DNA from: Eurosta solidaginis
Taxonomy: Eukaryota; Arthropoda; Insecta; Diptera; Tephritidae
Direction: 5' to 3'
Assembly: GCF_040869045.1 (NCBI RefSeq)
Contig: NC_090319.1
Location: forward strand, 175,620,645 to 175,684,644
DNA length: 64,000 nucleotides
In this document: in pieces, positions 44,358 through 55,109 of the stretch
Layout: each line of letters opens with the position of its first letter
Position numbering within the stretch: the first letter of the stretch is position 1
Made by a program: the position numbers and the translations under genes
Notes under the pieces: generated by a model
What the model was told of the DNA's origin: nothing
The model's input: only the letters and a program-made list of their open reading frames with translations
Database searches by the model: none

Positions 44358-44718
44358 ATTTAGTGAAAATGTTGATGTCATCAAACCCGCTGAAGCTATA
44401 CCGGACTCAATTTTTATATTCGAAGATTTAATATGTGGAAAACAAAGTACAATACGAGATTATTTTTGTATGGGTCGTCATAAGAACATTGATTCATTTT
44501 ATTTATGTCAAACTTGTACAAAAATTCCTAAACACTTAATTCGTGATAATGCAAACATGATTATTGTGTTCAAGCAAGATGAAATGAATCTTAAGCATAT
44601 TTATAATGATCATGTTATTGGAGATATGTTATACAAAACATTTTTAAAAATTTGTATAGAGCCTTGGAGAAATATATACGGTTTTGTTGTTATAGACAGA
44701 TACACATCTGATAGGTAA
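44358..44718 (+). pseudogene. Polinton/Maverick packaging ATPase fragment
   Basis: About 115 codons resembling the C-terminal half of the FtsK/A32-type genome-packaging ATPase of Polintons: SIFIFEDLICGKQSTIRDYF, MGRHKNIDSFYLCQTCTKIP, HLIRDNANMIIVFKQD, NLKHIYNDHV and YGFVVIDR. The Walker A part would lie upstream but is not found; the frame is preceded by arm sequence that is not ATPase-like. Polinton ATPases are thought to load DNA into capsids. The proximity to a Polinton polymerase B gene supports the call. Confidence 0.7.
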
Positions 44719-44803
44719 CATATTTACCAGATTCTTATCAGACACACAGCTGATAGGCAACAGATCTAACAGATTCTTATCAGGTACATAGCTGATAGAT
44801 AAC
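44702..44803 (+). repeat. ~41-bp tandem repeat at the end of the ATPase fragment
   Basis: Two full units and half of a third, each with CTGATAGGYAAC and CAGATTCTTATCAG. Confidence 0.8.
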
Positions 44804-44930
44804 GTAAATTTTGGAACCATCAAGAAGCTGATGAGCTTAAAAATGTAACTGAATTTTAATCCCCCGCGTGACTTAACTATTTTGCAGGGATATATAATGT
44901 TGGACTGCGGTGGGTAAAGTGGCGTTTCTG

Positions 44931-44936
<6 letters not shown>

Positions 44937-44988
<52 letters not shown>
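44937..44988. repeat. (AT)n microsatellite
   Basis: About 25 AT units. Confidence 0.95.
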
Positions 44989-44994
<6 letters not shown>

Positions 44995-45028
44995 AGGGGG
45001 AGGGGGGTGTGTAACCGCAAAACCGCAA

Positions 45029-45091
45029 ATGTGTGTGTGTGTAGGGGTGCGTGTGACCACAACACTGCATATGTGTGTGTGTGTGTGTGTG
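45029..45091. repeat. Interrupted (GT)n microsatellite
   Basis: GT runs at 45029-45042 and 45071-45091, separated by AGGGGTGCGTGTGACCACA-like sequence. Confidence 0.9.
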
Positions 45092-45109
45092 AACTTTGTG
45101 AACCCAGCA

Positions 45110-45255
45110 AGAAATAGAGCGACTAAAAATAATTTCGTATTTTACTTTCTTTTCCACATATTAAATTGTCGAATATAAAAACTTAGTCCGATTTAGCTTC
45201 AGAGGGTTTGATGACATCAACATTTTCACTAAATGTATAAAGATTTATTCCTTTT
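45110..45255 (-). pseudogene. Inverted remnant of the packaging ATPase
   Basis: On the minus strand it repeats GTGAAAATGTTGATGTCATC and the following ATPase codons (DVIKPSEAKSD, FIFDNLICGKES) with two stops, ending where the plus-strand copy reads MGRHK. It forms the inner part of the right arm, so the ATPase start exists twice, head to head. Confidence 0.65.
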
Positions 45256-45366
45256 ATCGGGTCAATAAGCCTTTTTAGATAGATATATTTTGGTTGATAT
45301 AATGATTTTGAATAAATGTATATATTTCGGAAATTATTCAATTATTATCTACACTAGTTCATAAGG

Positions 45367-45729
45367 GGCCACCGTGGTGTGATGGTAGCGTGCTCCGCCT
45401 ATCACACCGTATGCCCTGGGTTCAACTCCCGGGCAAAGCAACATCAAAATTTTAGAAATAAGATTTTTCAATTAGAAGAAAATTTTTCTAAGCGGGGTCG
45501 CCCCTCGGCAGTGTCTGGCAAGCGCTCCGATTGTATTTCTGCCATGAGAAGCTCTCAGTGAAAACTCATCTGCCTTGCAGATGCCGTTCGGAGTCGGCAT
45601 AAAACATGTAGGTCCCGTCCGGCCAATTTGTAGGGAAAAATCAAGAGGAGCACGACGCAAATTGGAAGAGAAGCTCGGCCTTAGATCTCTTCGGAGGTTA
45701 TCGCGCCTTACATTTATTTTTTTTTTTTT
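45367..45729 (+). mobile_element. tRNA-derived SINE, copy 3
   Basis: Full length: tRNA-like head with B-box-like GGTTCAACTCC, T-rich tail, and 11-bp AGTTCATAAGG target duplications at 45356-45366 and 45730-45740. Inserted in the right arm of the inverted repeat, and so younger than it. Confidence 0.9.
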
Positions 45730-45810
45730 AGTTCATAAGGGGTAGAGGTTTATTGAAATCAAACGATTACCATAAAAATATTTATCAATATTGGGATAAC
45801 CCTAATGTGT

Positions 45811-45915
45811 TGGTGTATAGATTGAGGTTGTTTATATCTTCAACAAGTGCTGGTCATAACAACCATCAAAACGAGATTATATGAATCACTGAAGAGTTGC
45901 GAGAAGCAAATATTA
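45811..45915 (+). pseudogene. Possible tail of a Polinton gene
   Basis: A short frame reads YRLRLFISSTSAGHNNHQNE followed, after one stop, by ITEELREANIIK and TAA. I recall similar endings in Polinton proteins but cannot name the protein. It starts exactly at the outer end of the inverted repeat. Confidence 0.35.
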
Positions 45916-45925
45916 TTAAGTAATA

Positions 45926-46233
45926 TGAGTATAAATAAATATGAAGCTTCTTCATTTGATAATAGAATATCGAAAACGAAAACAATTCTAGACGGAAATA
46001 AAAACATTAATTTAAACAAGAAAATAATAATTAACCTAGCTTCTCATATATCAGACGATGATGCCATTTCGAAAGAATTCTTTTTCGAAACGTTAAATAA
46101 GATAAAACTGAATTGTGTTTTTTTATTCTTTTATTTTATAATGATTCCAAGCGTAGGTATTATATTTTACAATCTCTTATCATCTAAAAAACTTAATGTT
46201 AATTTATTTATTTCTTGTATATACAATTCATGA
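45926..46233 (+). other. Unidentified short ORF beside Polinton polymerase
   Basis: An ATG at 45926 opens about 100 codons. The first ~60 are polar (SINKYEASSFDNRISKTK, INLASHISDDDAI); the rest is hydrophobic and overlaps the convergent polymerase end. It may be part of a small Polinton gene or noise. Confidence 0.25.
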
Positions 46234-47590
46234 CATTTTGGTCTAAAAATATACATTGAGGCAAAGTACAATTTCTTTTCGAATAAACATCTTTTAAAAT
46301 CATTTGCAGAAAGTTTGAGAGTAACACATTGTTTAACACCCTTAATTTTTTTAATCTCTTTTTCTTCTTGATCGATGCGAATGCAATAAATTGTTGCTCT
46401 CAAACCAATAAATTCCTTCATTAATTTGCCATTACATTCATCTTTCACCATACCCAAAACCTTTTTGTTTAACAATGGAAAATCAAAAACATTTGGATTT
46501 GGGTATGCAGATGTATCAAAATGCATGCTTATATCCATACGAATATCATCATAAAAAAGTCATTGGTCTTAATATCGTAAATAAAGGAGTCAGTATCCAT
46601 ATAGTTAAGATTAACATTTTCACTATATTTTGGTTTAATATAAACATAATGAAATTCATACATTTTCAGTTTAAAAAGTTCTAAAACGGTAAAACCTATA
46701 TAAATAGGTTTATTGTAAATTGTGAAACCTTTATTCAATTCTATTGCAATCATACTATCAGTAAATTGTTGTGAAATATGAAAATTAAACTTTGCTATTA
46801 GAGCTCTAGCTCCTAATCTCCTACCTCTACTCTCCCATTGGGTTACTATTTTTATATCTTTTCGTTTATCTACATTTTCCATAGTCATTCCACAGACTGC
46901 ATTGTTTAATAGCTTGAAAAAATTTTGTTCAAATGAATTTTTAGCTAGTGTTCATGGTGGTTATTGAAATCATTATATTTTTTCAACCAATCTGATTGAA
47001 CAAATTTTAGAATTTTATGTTTTTAACTAAAACTAATCCATGTCTTATACATTGTTTAAGATTTCTATAGTGTATTATATATTTTTCTTTTTTGGATAAG
47101 TCTGTTATCAGCTTAGTATATTTCAAATTTTTATTTTTTTTTTTTCTGAACAGAATGGAAAATCATTCTGATAATCATGTAAACTAGATAGATATTCTAA
47201 ATCCACTTCTAATATGTAACCAATTTCCGAATCATCTGCAATATTGATTACATTAAAGCCTTCAATATTTTCAACCCATTCAAAATTCCTATATATAATA
47301 TATTGTGACATAGCAAAACCATACAAATTATTTACATCTAAATAAATGAGATAATTTGATTCTTTATTACAGTCATAATCACTCATATATTATTATTTGC
47401 TATTGAATATCGCTTTTTGCACTGAACAATTCCTCCTCTAATACCCCGCTTTAAAAAACTATACATATTATTATCAGTTATTAGTTCTAAATTTATTTTT
47501 GTTGTCTTCAACATAGCATTCCATGATAAACCTGGGGTGGTATAATATTGACATGGACTTAGGCCAGATTTGCTTGGATATTCTACATGT
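46167..47590 (-). pseudogene. Polinton DNA polymerase B, C-terminal (palm/thumb) block
   Basis: Minus strand in four frame segments. 47590-47396 has PCQYYTTPGLSW and KRGIRGGIVQCKKRYS. 47386-47123 has motif A, LIYLDVNNLYGFAMSQ. 47110-46889 has the YRNLKQCIRHGLVL segment. 46888-46529 has WESRGRRLGARALIAKF, then motif C LNYMDTDSFIYDIKT. 46538-46167 has DTSAYPNPNVFDFPLLNKK, LGMVKDECNGK and a final LSFLDDKRL. These are hallmarks of the protein-primed family B polymerase of Polintons, which copies the linear element from its termini. Frameshifts disable it. The upstream part lies at 53476-53837 and 62884-64000. Confidence 0.85.
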
Positions 47591-47639
47591 AGGTTCCATG
47601 GCCCATCTGGCGTTTGCTTAATACGTGAATAGAGATCGT

Positions 47640-48110
47640 AAGCAGTGCTTGCAGGTGTTTAGAGGAGGGCTGGCCCAACCAGCGGAGATTATTGTTTACA
47701 GATTGGTGCCTTCCCTAGCTAGCTCGTCCGCAGCGCAGTTTCGTGAAATGTCATAATGGCCAGGAAACCATATAATGCTCAGGTTGCATTTCTCAGCTAG
47801 CTTGTTGAGGGTTTCCCTGCACTTCAAAGCCACTAGTGTCGAGGTGTTGCTGCATTGCAGGGATTTTATGGCAGCCTGACTGTCCGAGAAAATTGAAATA
47901 GAATTGGTCACCTGCAGGTTAGCAAGATAGAGCGCTGCTTTCCAGATAGCTATAAGTTCAGCCTGAAAAACACTGCAGTGGACGGTTAAGCGTAAGCTTT
48001 CGCTTAGATTGAGCTTCTCTGAGTATATTCCGCTGCCGACTCTGTTGTTCAGTTTAGAGCCATCTGTAAAAAACGGAGATTTCGTTCCTCTCTGGGATCC
48101 TTGTGGAGAA
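47640..48110 (-). pseudogene. RNase H domain of the LOA-like element
   Basis: Shows an FFTDGSK-like start near 48070, SGIYSEKL, QAELIAIWKAALYL, ISIFSDSQAAIKSLQ, and IIWFPGHYDISRNCAADELA at the end. A C-terminal RNase H is typical of the I/LOA/R1-related groups and not of jockey. Frames change near 47930. Confidence 0.75.
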
Positions 48111-48254
48111 TTTGTGGTCCCAGCAAGGGGACGGTATTGTATGGTTCAATTTTAAGAAGGATTCTGGGACCTGATTCAGGATCCAGGTGTGACCAAACCT
48201 GCAGTCCCTCCATGGCTGGATGCCGTTAAGCCTTGCCGCGTTGCAGGAGGCACA

Positions 48255-48661
48255 CTATTTCCCATACAGATCAGTGGGGAGGAGGGTTAATATGGTTTCA
48301 AGAGCTTTGGTGGGAGTGGAGGGAAGGGCACCGCTAGTAAGCATTGCCGCCATCCTCTGCACTCTCGTTACTTTGCTCTTGTTAGATTCGATATTGAGTG
48401 CCGTCCACCATACGGTGACGGCGTAGAAGAGTATTGGTCTCACCACTGCCGTGTAGATCCAATGGACGATGCGGGGCTGGAGACCCCACCTTTTTCCTAT
48501 TGTCGACTTGCAAGCGTAGAGAGCCATTGTGGCTTTCTGGGATCGCTCCTCCACATTCCGCTTCCAATCTAACTTCCTGTCTAGAATAGCTCCGAGATAT
48601 TTAACTTCGGTAGAGTGTTTGATTTCCCTCCCATTTAGGGACGGGTGGGTAAATTCCGGTA
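48255..48661 (-). pseudogene. RT C-terminal region of the LOA-like element
   Basis: Contains KYLGAILDRKLDWKRNVEE (around 48600-48540), ALYACKSTIGKRWGLQPRIV, WIYTAVVRPILFYAVTVWW and RVQRMAAMLTSGALPSTPTKAL, the usual post-RT connection before RNase H. The upstream RT continues on the far side of the inserted jockey-like element, at 50162. Confidence 0.8.
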
Positions 48662-50161
48662 TATAACTTGCTGGAGTTCACAACCCTTGTATCCAATAAC
48701 TTTAGGACGAATTGCGAAGCTGATGTCATTTACACTGATTTCAGTAAGGCGTTTGATAAATTTTCCCATTCCTAACTCCTACTAAAACTCGATCGATTGG
48801 GTTTCCCATCACGGCTTCTCTCTTGGGTTTCTTCGTACTTGGAAGGAAGAAAGCAAACGGTTGTGTTTAACAATTGCTTGTCTGAATTCATCAAGGTATC
48901 TTCTGAAGTTCCCCAGGGCAGTCACCTTGGTCCAGTGTGGTCTCTGCTCTTCATTAATGACCTTCCAAATGTTTTGATGCACTGCATGCCGCTGATGTAC
49001 GCTGATGATGTCAAACTGGTTACGCCCATCCGCTCACCTGAATATAGGGAACTTCTTCAATCGGATTTGAATAACCTAGCTGAGTGGTGCAGTTTATGTG
49101 TTTTACGAGGAAATATTTTAAATCCCATCGGTACTTGATAGGCGATTACATCATTAAGCAAGTCACAAACTTTACTGATCTTGGCGTTATGATGGACCCT
49201 AAACTGGACTTCAAATTACATATCGAATCGTGTGTGAATAGGGCTAGAGGGACTTTGGCTTTCGTAAAAAGATGGTCCAAGGAATTCAATGACCCCTATG
49301 TCACTAAAACTCTTTTTTTATCGTTATTAAGACCTATATTGGAATATGCTTCCATTATCTGGAACCCGCGTTATCAGATTCATAGCGAAAAATTGGAATC
49401 GGTACAAAAGCAATTTTTGCTTTTTGTTTTAAATCATTTGCCCTGGGATCCATCAAGGAATCTACCGCCCTACTGCAGCCGGTTAAAAATTTTACAGCTG
49501 CCGCCACTAGAGAGCCGTAGGGAGATGCTTGGCGTTTTACTCATGGTAAAACTTTTAAGAGGGATGATAAACAGTCCATTTCTGCTCGGCGAAGTGATGC
49601 TTAATGTCCTTTTTAGGCCCTCTCGGTATTTCCAACCGCTATATTTAATTACCTATATATCGAATTTTCAAATGCATGAACCTCTTCGTTGTCTGTGTCC
49701 AGATTTCAATAATCACTGCAATAATATTGATACTTGTGATACACTCTAAAGTATAAAAAAATATATACTCACTGTTTTGAACTCATAACTTATTCAAAAT
49801 TAACATGTTAAACTAAATCTGTTACCAGCTCCAGTTACTTTGAGCGGGTGGCTTAGAATCACGTCCTTCCCAACCTCCCACGCATCGCAGCTCTACTCAT
49901 CGTGTGTTAAATATACATCAGCTGCTCGAAATTACGTCGATTCCGACAGCACTAATAATCAATTCCGTTGCTCGGCATCACAGTCCATCCCGACAACTGA
50001 TTTAATAATATATATACATATTTTATAATATAATTTTGGTCACTATGTATGCTTCAGTAATTTATTCTGTAATCCGTAATTATACTTAGTCTGATTAATT
50101 GTTAAATTTGTAGAGTAATAAATAAATAAATGTATAAATAAAAAAAAAAAAATAAATAAAT
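48662..50161 (+). mobile_element. Jockey-like non-LTR element, 5'-truncated, plus strand
   Basis: Enters mid-RT: DVIYTDFSKAFDKFSHS (motif A), a TAA at 48773-48775, then 48797-49138 with WVSSYLEGRKQTVVFN, EVPQGSHLGPVWSLLFINDL and LMYADDVKLVTPI (motif C). After a frameshift near 49090, 49084-49749 carries FTDLGVMMDPKLDF, RRWS-like FVKRWSKEFNDPYVTKTLF and RPILEYASIIWNPRY. It ends in an A-rich tail of AAATAAATAAATG and A12 type at about 50115-50161. It is inserted in the LOA-like element after the VLFTRKR codons. Confidence 0.8.
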
Positions 50162-50960
50162 AATGCGTTTGCGGGTAAACAGCACCATCTCAGTTTTTTC
50201 ACTGCTGATGCTGAGTCCGCATTCCCTAGACCAAGTATTTGTTAGATTAAGAGCATATTGCAAGAGTTCGCTAAGCACCGGAAGGTGTTTTCCGGTAACT
50301 GTCAAGGCAATGACTTGGCATCCGGTGGGCTGTAGTATAGATAACAGAGCGTTCACCGTCACGTTCCAGAGTAGAGGAGAAAGAACGCCCCCCTGGTGGG
50401 TTTCTCTGTTGGTATACCTTATTAAGGAGGTGCCCAGTTCAGAAATAATGCTTCTCTTGTTTAGAAGGAGCTCGACGAATTCCACAAGAGGCTCTTCTAC
50501 CCCTAGATACCCCTAGAAAGATACCCAGCGTGAATTCTTTATAGGCAAGTCCCTTCTCTATTTTAGTAATGATAGCAGAGACAGCTCTCTACGGATAGGC
50601 GTGTTGGTTGTTGGAGATTAGTGCTAGATTTGCCGATCGTCTAATATAGGCGTCCAGCAATCGTTCTAGAACTTTAGGTGGAAGAAGTCAGACTAATTTG
50701 TCTGAAGTCCTTTGGACTCTTGCACGATATCCTGCCTCCTTTGGGTATGAAGATTACTTTTGCCTTGGTCCATTCCGTGGGGATATAGATCAGGTTGAGG
50801 CAAGCCTTGTAGATTTTAGCTAGCAGCGGACTTATAAGATCGCTTGCAGCTTGTAATTCAGCGGGAAATATTCCATCCATTCCCGGACATTTGAAGGGTT
50901 GAAGGGCCCATATAACTCGCTAACTATGTGGTCCAGGGGTCGAAACGGCCCTGGGTTAGA
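50162..50960 (-). pseudogene. RT N-terminal and central part of the LOA-like element
   Basis: 50880-50674 has DGIFPAELQAA and YIPTEWTKAKVIFIPKGG. 50640-50500 has IEKGLAYKEFTLGIFLG. 50485-50162 has EFVELLLNKRSIISELG, HQGGVLSPLLWNVTVNALL and LSISSEKTEMVLFTRKR. Two catalytic segments are missing: motif A after GIFL, and the YADD motif between GCQVIA and VTGKHL. Both look like short deletions. Confidence 0.75.
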
Positions 50961-51572
50961 TTACGTGTTTAAGAGGTATGGTTGAGAGGTGCAGCCTGGA
51001 AAGTGAGTGATGACCAGGGTATCTAGAATTTCCGTACTAGAAGTGGCCCACTCCTCGTTCGCTGTGCGAATGTAGCTGGGAGGTATGGGGTTTTTGGAGA
51101 GGACCATTCGTAGGCGATTGGCCTCTGAGACTTCTTCGATGTCATTGGTGAAGTTCTTCCAGGAGTCCCTTTTGGCCTTCTGGATTAACTTCTTAAAAGA
51201 TTTTAAGGCGTCTTTATAATGGGACCAGATTCCCGTGCGCATAGCATCATTAAAGAGTTTTCTGCTGTTTTTCCTCTGCTCGCAGATTTCTTGGTTCCAC
51301 CAATAGGGTTTCTTTTTACCCCTCACCTTAATCTCCGGGCAGGCTACTGTGAAGGCAGCGTTACAAAATTTGGTGATAAGATCTACTGCTTCTTCTATTT
51401 TGGACGATGATTGTAGCTCACCGAGAGAAGCAAATGTTGTGTCTAAAGGAGGCGCTTCATCAGTTCTTAGCGGTAGGCTCGACCTACCGTGAGAAGCGCT
51501 TCTTAGGAGAGTAGAGGATAGGACTTTTTTATAAAGGTTCCAGTCCGTACGTCTCCTATTCCTGTAATCCAC
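50961..51572 (-). pseudogene. ORF2 linker of the LOA-like element
   Basis: 203 codons including KKKPYWWNQEICEQRKNSRK, LKSFKKLIQKAKRDSWKNF and LRMVLSKNPIPPSYI, the segment that lies between endonuclease and RT in LOA/R1-type ORF2. The endonuclease domain itself is not visible upstream. Confidence 0.65.
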
Positions 51573-51697
51573 CTACGCTCTCGGCATCCGGAGTGCTGCG
51601 TGCCAGTTCGGTATCGGCCCCATGTTCACTCAAGGTGTTGCATGGGTCCCCGAGATTCGTTATAGCGGTTGCGGATTCGCTCGAGGTGGTATCTCCA

Positions 51698-51720
51698 CCC
51701 CCCCCCCCCCCCCCCCCCCC
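51698..51720. repeat. Run of 23 C
   Basis: A homopolymer between ORF1 and the ORF2 linker; on the coding strand it reads as a polyglycine tract. Confidence 0.95.
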
Positions 51721-51831
51721 AGATCTTCCGGCGCGGAGGTGGTTCATTCATCAGGGCCAGGGATAGCAGATCCACTCGCCCTGAGGTACATGCTCACCTT
51801 CGTCTGGTGCTTCTTCTTTAGTGCTTCTTCT

Positions 51832-52293
51832 TTAGTAGAATCCGTAGCTTAAAACTCCACCACATTCGTCAAGCCAAGGGAGAGAAGCCTCGTTTGTGAT
51901 GAAACCAACAGAACGCTGCTTCGCCCTTGTCTCACCAACCCGGACTATCCTCCAATCACTCGAAGGTAGCCCCTTATTTGATTCTGCGATGGTTTCTAAA
52001 ATCTCGCCAGGATCCACTATGCCGTCTGGGACCCAGGTCCAAGCTCTCGGTCTGTTCGGAATTTCCTCCAACAGCTGTCCTAGCGAAGCTGTGGTGAGTT
52101 AGTAGAGCTAGCACGAGCGCTCATCGGCGCAGGAAACAAGCTTGACCCTGCCCTGGTACCAGCCGGCATCACGAATAGTGGGAGCCGGCCCCGGATACTT
52201 GGTCATGATGTCCTTAAAGATCTTGAGAAGGCCGTTAAGGGCATCCTTCCAGTTATGCGGGGTAATGTTCCCATCCGGGGGACCGCGGTTCAA
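51832..52293 (-). pseudogene. DUF4780-like ORF1 domain of the LOA-like element
   Basis: 52293-52108 has GRVKLVSCADERS and an adjoining helical segment. 52071-51832 has EEIPNRPRAWTWVPDG, VDPGEILETIAESN, WRIVRVGETRAKQRS and the YGFY end. Known DUF4780 domains share the (R/G)VKL.SC.DE...W..IP.RPRA.VW(I/V)P pattern and belong to ORF1 proteins of insect non-LTR elements. A frameshift separates the halves near 52100. Confidence 0.6.
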
Positions 52294-52315
52294 AATCGCC
52301 AGCGTAAAGTTGTCC

Positions 52316-52720
52316 TTAGGTTCTGGTCAGGGCAAGGGGAGTAGTGGCCGAAGGCTTGTGCCTTTTGGGAATGGTCGAGGTATTTCCCATAGACCTTTGT
52401 CTTTTAAAGGCCGGCATCTTCGGGTTAGAAGATTGTTTGGTGGCAGAAGAGGTAGTCGCAATACCTTGGGGGATGGGGTTGTTATTGTTGCTCTTCTTGG
52501 CATCAATAATCTTTCTGGCCCAGGCCAGAGAACTTTTTTGCTCTGCCGTCAACTTGTCGCTGGGAGAGTTGCCAAATCTCTCAGCGATTTTGGCGGCGTT
52601 GCGGATGTTCCGCTGGTTACGGACCGAAATCGGGATTCGCTTATTTTCCTTGGAACCCTCAAGGGGTTTAGAAGGATTTGTAGATAGCTTTGCAGCTGTA
52701 GAGGCTGTACTTATGTCCAT
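52316..52720 (-). CDS. Basic, low-complexity ORF1 N-terminal region
   Basis: 134 codons, Ser/Lys/Pro-rich, with ISVRNQRNIRNAAKIAERFG and WARKIIDAKKSN, and a basic segment AFKRQRSMGNTS that resembles a nuclear localisation signal. It precedes the DUF4780-like part with a change of frame, consistent with the N-terminus of a non-LTR ORF1. Confidence 0.5.
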   Translation of the reverse strand: MDISTASTAAKLSTNPSKPLEGSKENKRIPISVRNQRNIRNAAKIAERFGNSPSDKLTAEQKSSLAWARKIIDAKKSNNNNPIPQGIATTSSATKQSSNPKMPAFKRQRSMGNTSTIPKRHKPSATTPLALTRT

Positions 52721-53475
52721 GTAGGACTTAGTGCTGTTTCCACCCTGGTGAGAGGTGGCCGGTACGGACGTGGGACGGGCCTCCTGTGCTTGCTCAGTCG
52801 GACGTTGCTTTCCCTCTTTGGGGCTAGCTTTGCCGGCTGCCGCGGGATTGGACTTTCCCTCAAGTGGTTTAGTCCTTCCACTTGCTTACACAGGTGGCCG
52901 AGAAGTATTTTGAGGCCGTGTAGGCCTGGTCGGCGCCGTCTGTGCAGTTCCCGACGGATTGGTTACTTTTTTAACGCCTAGTCCAAGGGCGGTATCTTTA
53001 CCTGTGCAGGGATCCGCTTTGTTTTTTGTCTGTTCATATAACTGGTTCATCGGCTGCCTACTAAGATGAGGCCGTTCGGCAGCCTGAAAAAAAGGGAAAG
53101 GGGAACAATGCGGTCGAATGCGGTAGAGCCCCATGCCGCAGCAAGTCGGTGTTACTCCCGGAGGTGGATCGGTATCCGGGAGGCTCCGTAAAAATACAGC
53201 CGGGTACCCCTGACTGCAAACCATCCAATGGGCACGGAAACGCATAACACCCTGGATTAGGGGTGAACCACCTTTTCAACTGGGCGTGCTCCAGTTCCCA
53301 CCCTGAGGCCACGCTTAAAAACCATTCCCATATGCCTGAGCTATTAAGGAGCTGGGGCACAGATGGAAATGATTCCCAAACTTAGCTAGCACTCCCCTGG
53401 AAGGGGAAACTGTTGTGCTATTTTCAGCCGGCATCCTCTGGGAGGGTTCAGCCCAAGGATTTTCGCCAGCCAAAT
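52721..53475 (-). other. 5' region of the LOA-like element
   Basis: Pro/Thr-rich frames (for example GTAQTAPTRPTRPQNTS) without known domains, probably 5' UTR and the start of ORF1. The edge with the polymerase gene is at about 53475 (GCTGGCGAAAATCC on the minus strand). Confidence 0.45.
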
Positions 53476-53837
53476 ATAACAATAAATAATCCACCAATTT
53501 TTTGCATATGAATATATCCCACACTTTTTGAGCATGTTCGTAATCAGCTGCACTACACGATTCATTATTTAATTTGTTAAAGAAAAATGAACGAGCAGGT
53601 AGTTCTGTTCCTTTTAAACGGTCTATCGAGTTTAGGTAATCATAAGGAAGTACACCTTTACGCCTTATTAATGTAAATTCATCATTATTTTTATAAACTG
53701 ATTTTACAATATGTAAATCTTCAATCGGTTAAGTAACTTGCTAAACTTTGTAAGCTAGATGGCATAAATCTGTATGAATATTTTTCAGTTATATATATTC
53801 TCTTAGATATGGGTATATATAACTCTTTATTTAAGGG
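53476..53837 (-). pseudogene. Polinton DNA polymerase B, middle block
   Basis: Read on the minus strand from 53837: the segment PLNKELYIPISKRIY, then FMPSSLQSLASYLT. After a one-base frameshift near 53727 come LHIVKSVYKNNDEF, LIRRKGVLPYDYLNSIDRLK, SFFFNKLNNESCSAADYEHA and QKVWDIFICKKLVDY. This matches the part of Polinton polymerase B between the exonuclease and palm motifs. The BEL insertion at 53838 lies precisely between this block and 62884-64000, with no codon lost once one AAGGG copy is ignored. Confidence 0.8.
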
Positions 53838-54190
53838 TGTTTAACCCGCCTCCATTACCATTTAGACGGCGGCGTCGAAATGCATATGCGCAGCCGTGCA
53901 CGGTTAGTGGAAAAGCGCCAACGAAGAGGCGCATCAACAATTTTCCAATAAGCTAGTCAAGGCAGTCAAATACTATCACTCGGCAACCGCGGACTCGCTC
54001 CCTTTATATAAATTTTTTTTAATACTTTGAATTTGTGAATATCTAAAGTCAGAAGCTGAAGTTTTCAACAAGTTATATACTTAATTATTACACAATAAAA
54101 AAAACTGAATTTGTAACGTTTTTAAAGAAAAAACTATACACCTTTTTATTTTGAAGTGTTAAGTGTAGCGAAGAAAGGCCACTTTGTTCA
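53838..54190 (+). repeat. BEL 5' LTR
   Basis: TGTTTAACCCGCC...CTTTGTTCA. TATATAAAT near 54004 is a possible promoter and AATAAA at about 54096 a possible poly(A) signal. TGGTCCTTCGCAGCC follows directly and may be the primer site; I could not assign its tRNA. Confidence 0.9.
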
Positions 54191-55067
54191 TGGTCCTTCG
54201 CAGCCATCTTTGGCGCGCCCCTAAAAAATTCAATTAAAATTTAATTAAAATCGAATCTTCGTTCGTAAATAAATAAAAAAAAGTGATATAAATAAAAAAA
54301 CAAGCCTACACAAAAAAAACTACAGTGTCTACTTGAAAATATACTATATTGTATCTACATATACATATATACAAAATAACATATAACTATAAAACTGAGG
54401 AGTGAAGGAAGTGCTGGAAAATAGAAAAACATTTACCTATATATACAAAAAAGATATAAAAATATAAATTGAGTGCAAAAAATTGCAACAAAAAAAAATG
54501 TTCAAGTGCCTTGGTTAAAAAGCAAATAAAACACAAAATATATCTATACACATACACTCGTATTCAAAAACAAAAAATTGCGAAAACATTAAAAATTTAA
54601 AAACAAAAATATTTTTGAAAATTGTTGGCGCACAAACACCTACATATATTCACAAAAATTTGCGAAAATAAATTTTTGGTTAACACGTGTTTTAAAAAGA
54701 GGAAATTTTTGAAAGCAATGAAAAACTATAGAAATCATCTTTACCCAGCAGCCAAGCAGCAGCAACAACAGCCAGCTAATCATCAACAAGCAGAGCAGAC
54801 AACACAATAAGGAGCAACAAAACATACAGGAATTGGTGAGTAGGCAGTTTTTTATTTTTCATAAAAAATATAGAAAATAATACAACTTTTTTCCACAAAA
54901 TTTATATTATTTTTTGTAAACTGCAAAACATATATATATATATATATATCCACATACACATATATATGAATATTGCGGAAATTTTCTTACTGTTGGTTTT
55001 ACTGCAAACGTTTTGCAGCCAAAAATTGGTAGCAAATATTCCGCTATACCAATAGGCAAAATCCGCC

Positions 55068-55109
<42 letters not shown>

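Larger units (their letters stand above)
43774..45813. repeat. Large inverted repeat containing Polinton ATPase sequence
   Basis: Outer ends CCAACTCATTAGGGTTGTCC and the near complement of CCAACACATTAGGGTTATCC. The arms run inward through TTTCAATAAACCTCTACCCC, ATCTATCTAAAAAGGC and GTGAAAATGTTGATG to about 44466 and 45121. The left arm has ~378 bp (43980-44357) absent from the right arm. The right arm is split by a SINE. The 650-bp centre holds tandem repeats and microsatellites. Confidence 0.8.
47596..53475 (-). mobile_element. LOA-like non-LTR retrotransposon inserted in the polymerase gene
   Basis: Minus-strand element with a DUF4780-like ORF1 and an RT plus RNase H ORF2. It breaks the polymerase B gene between YLLLYL (53476 side) and PCQYYTTPG (47590 side). 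About 28 polymerase codons expected between these two motifs are not seen, so the insertion was accompanied by a deletion or later loss. A jockey-like element of opposite orientation interrupts it at about 48662-50161. Confidence 0.7.

Noticed and set aside
44644..45157. Overlapping 77-138-codon minus-strand frames with His/Thr and Tyr/Ile repeats
   Set aside because: They are translations of (GT)n and (AT)n microsatellites; no domain or start context supports a gene.
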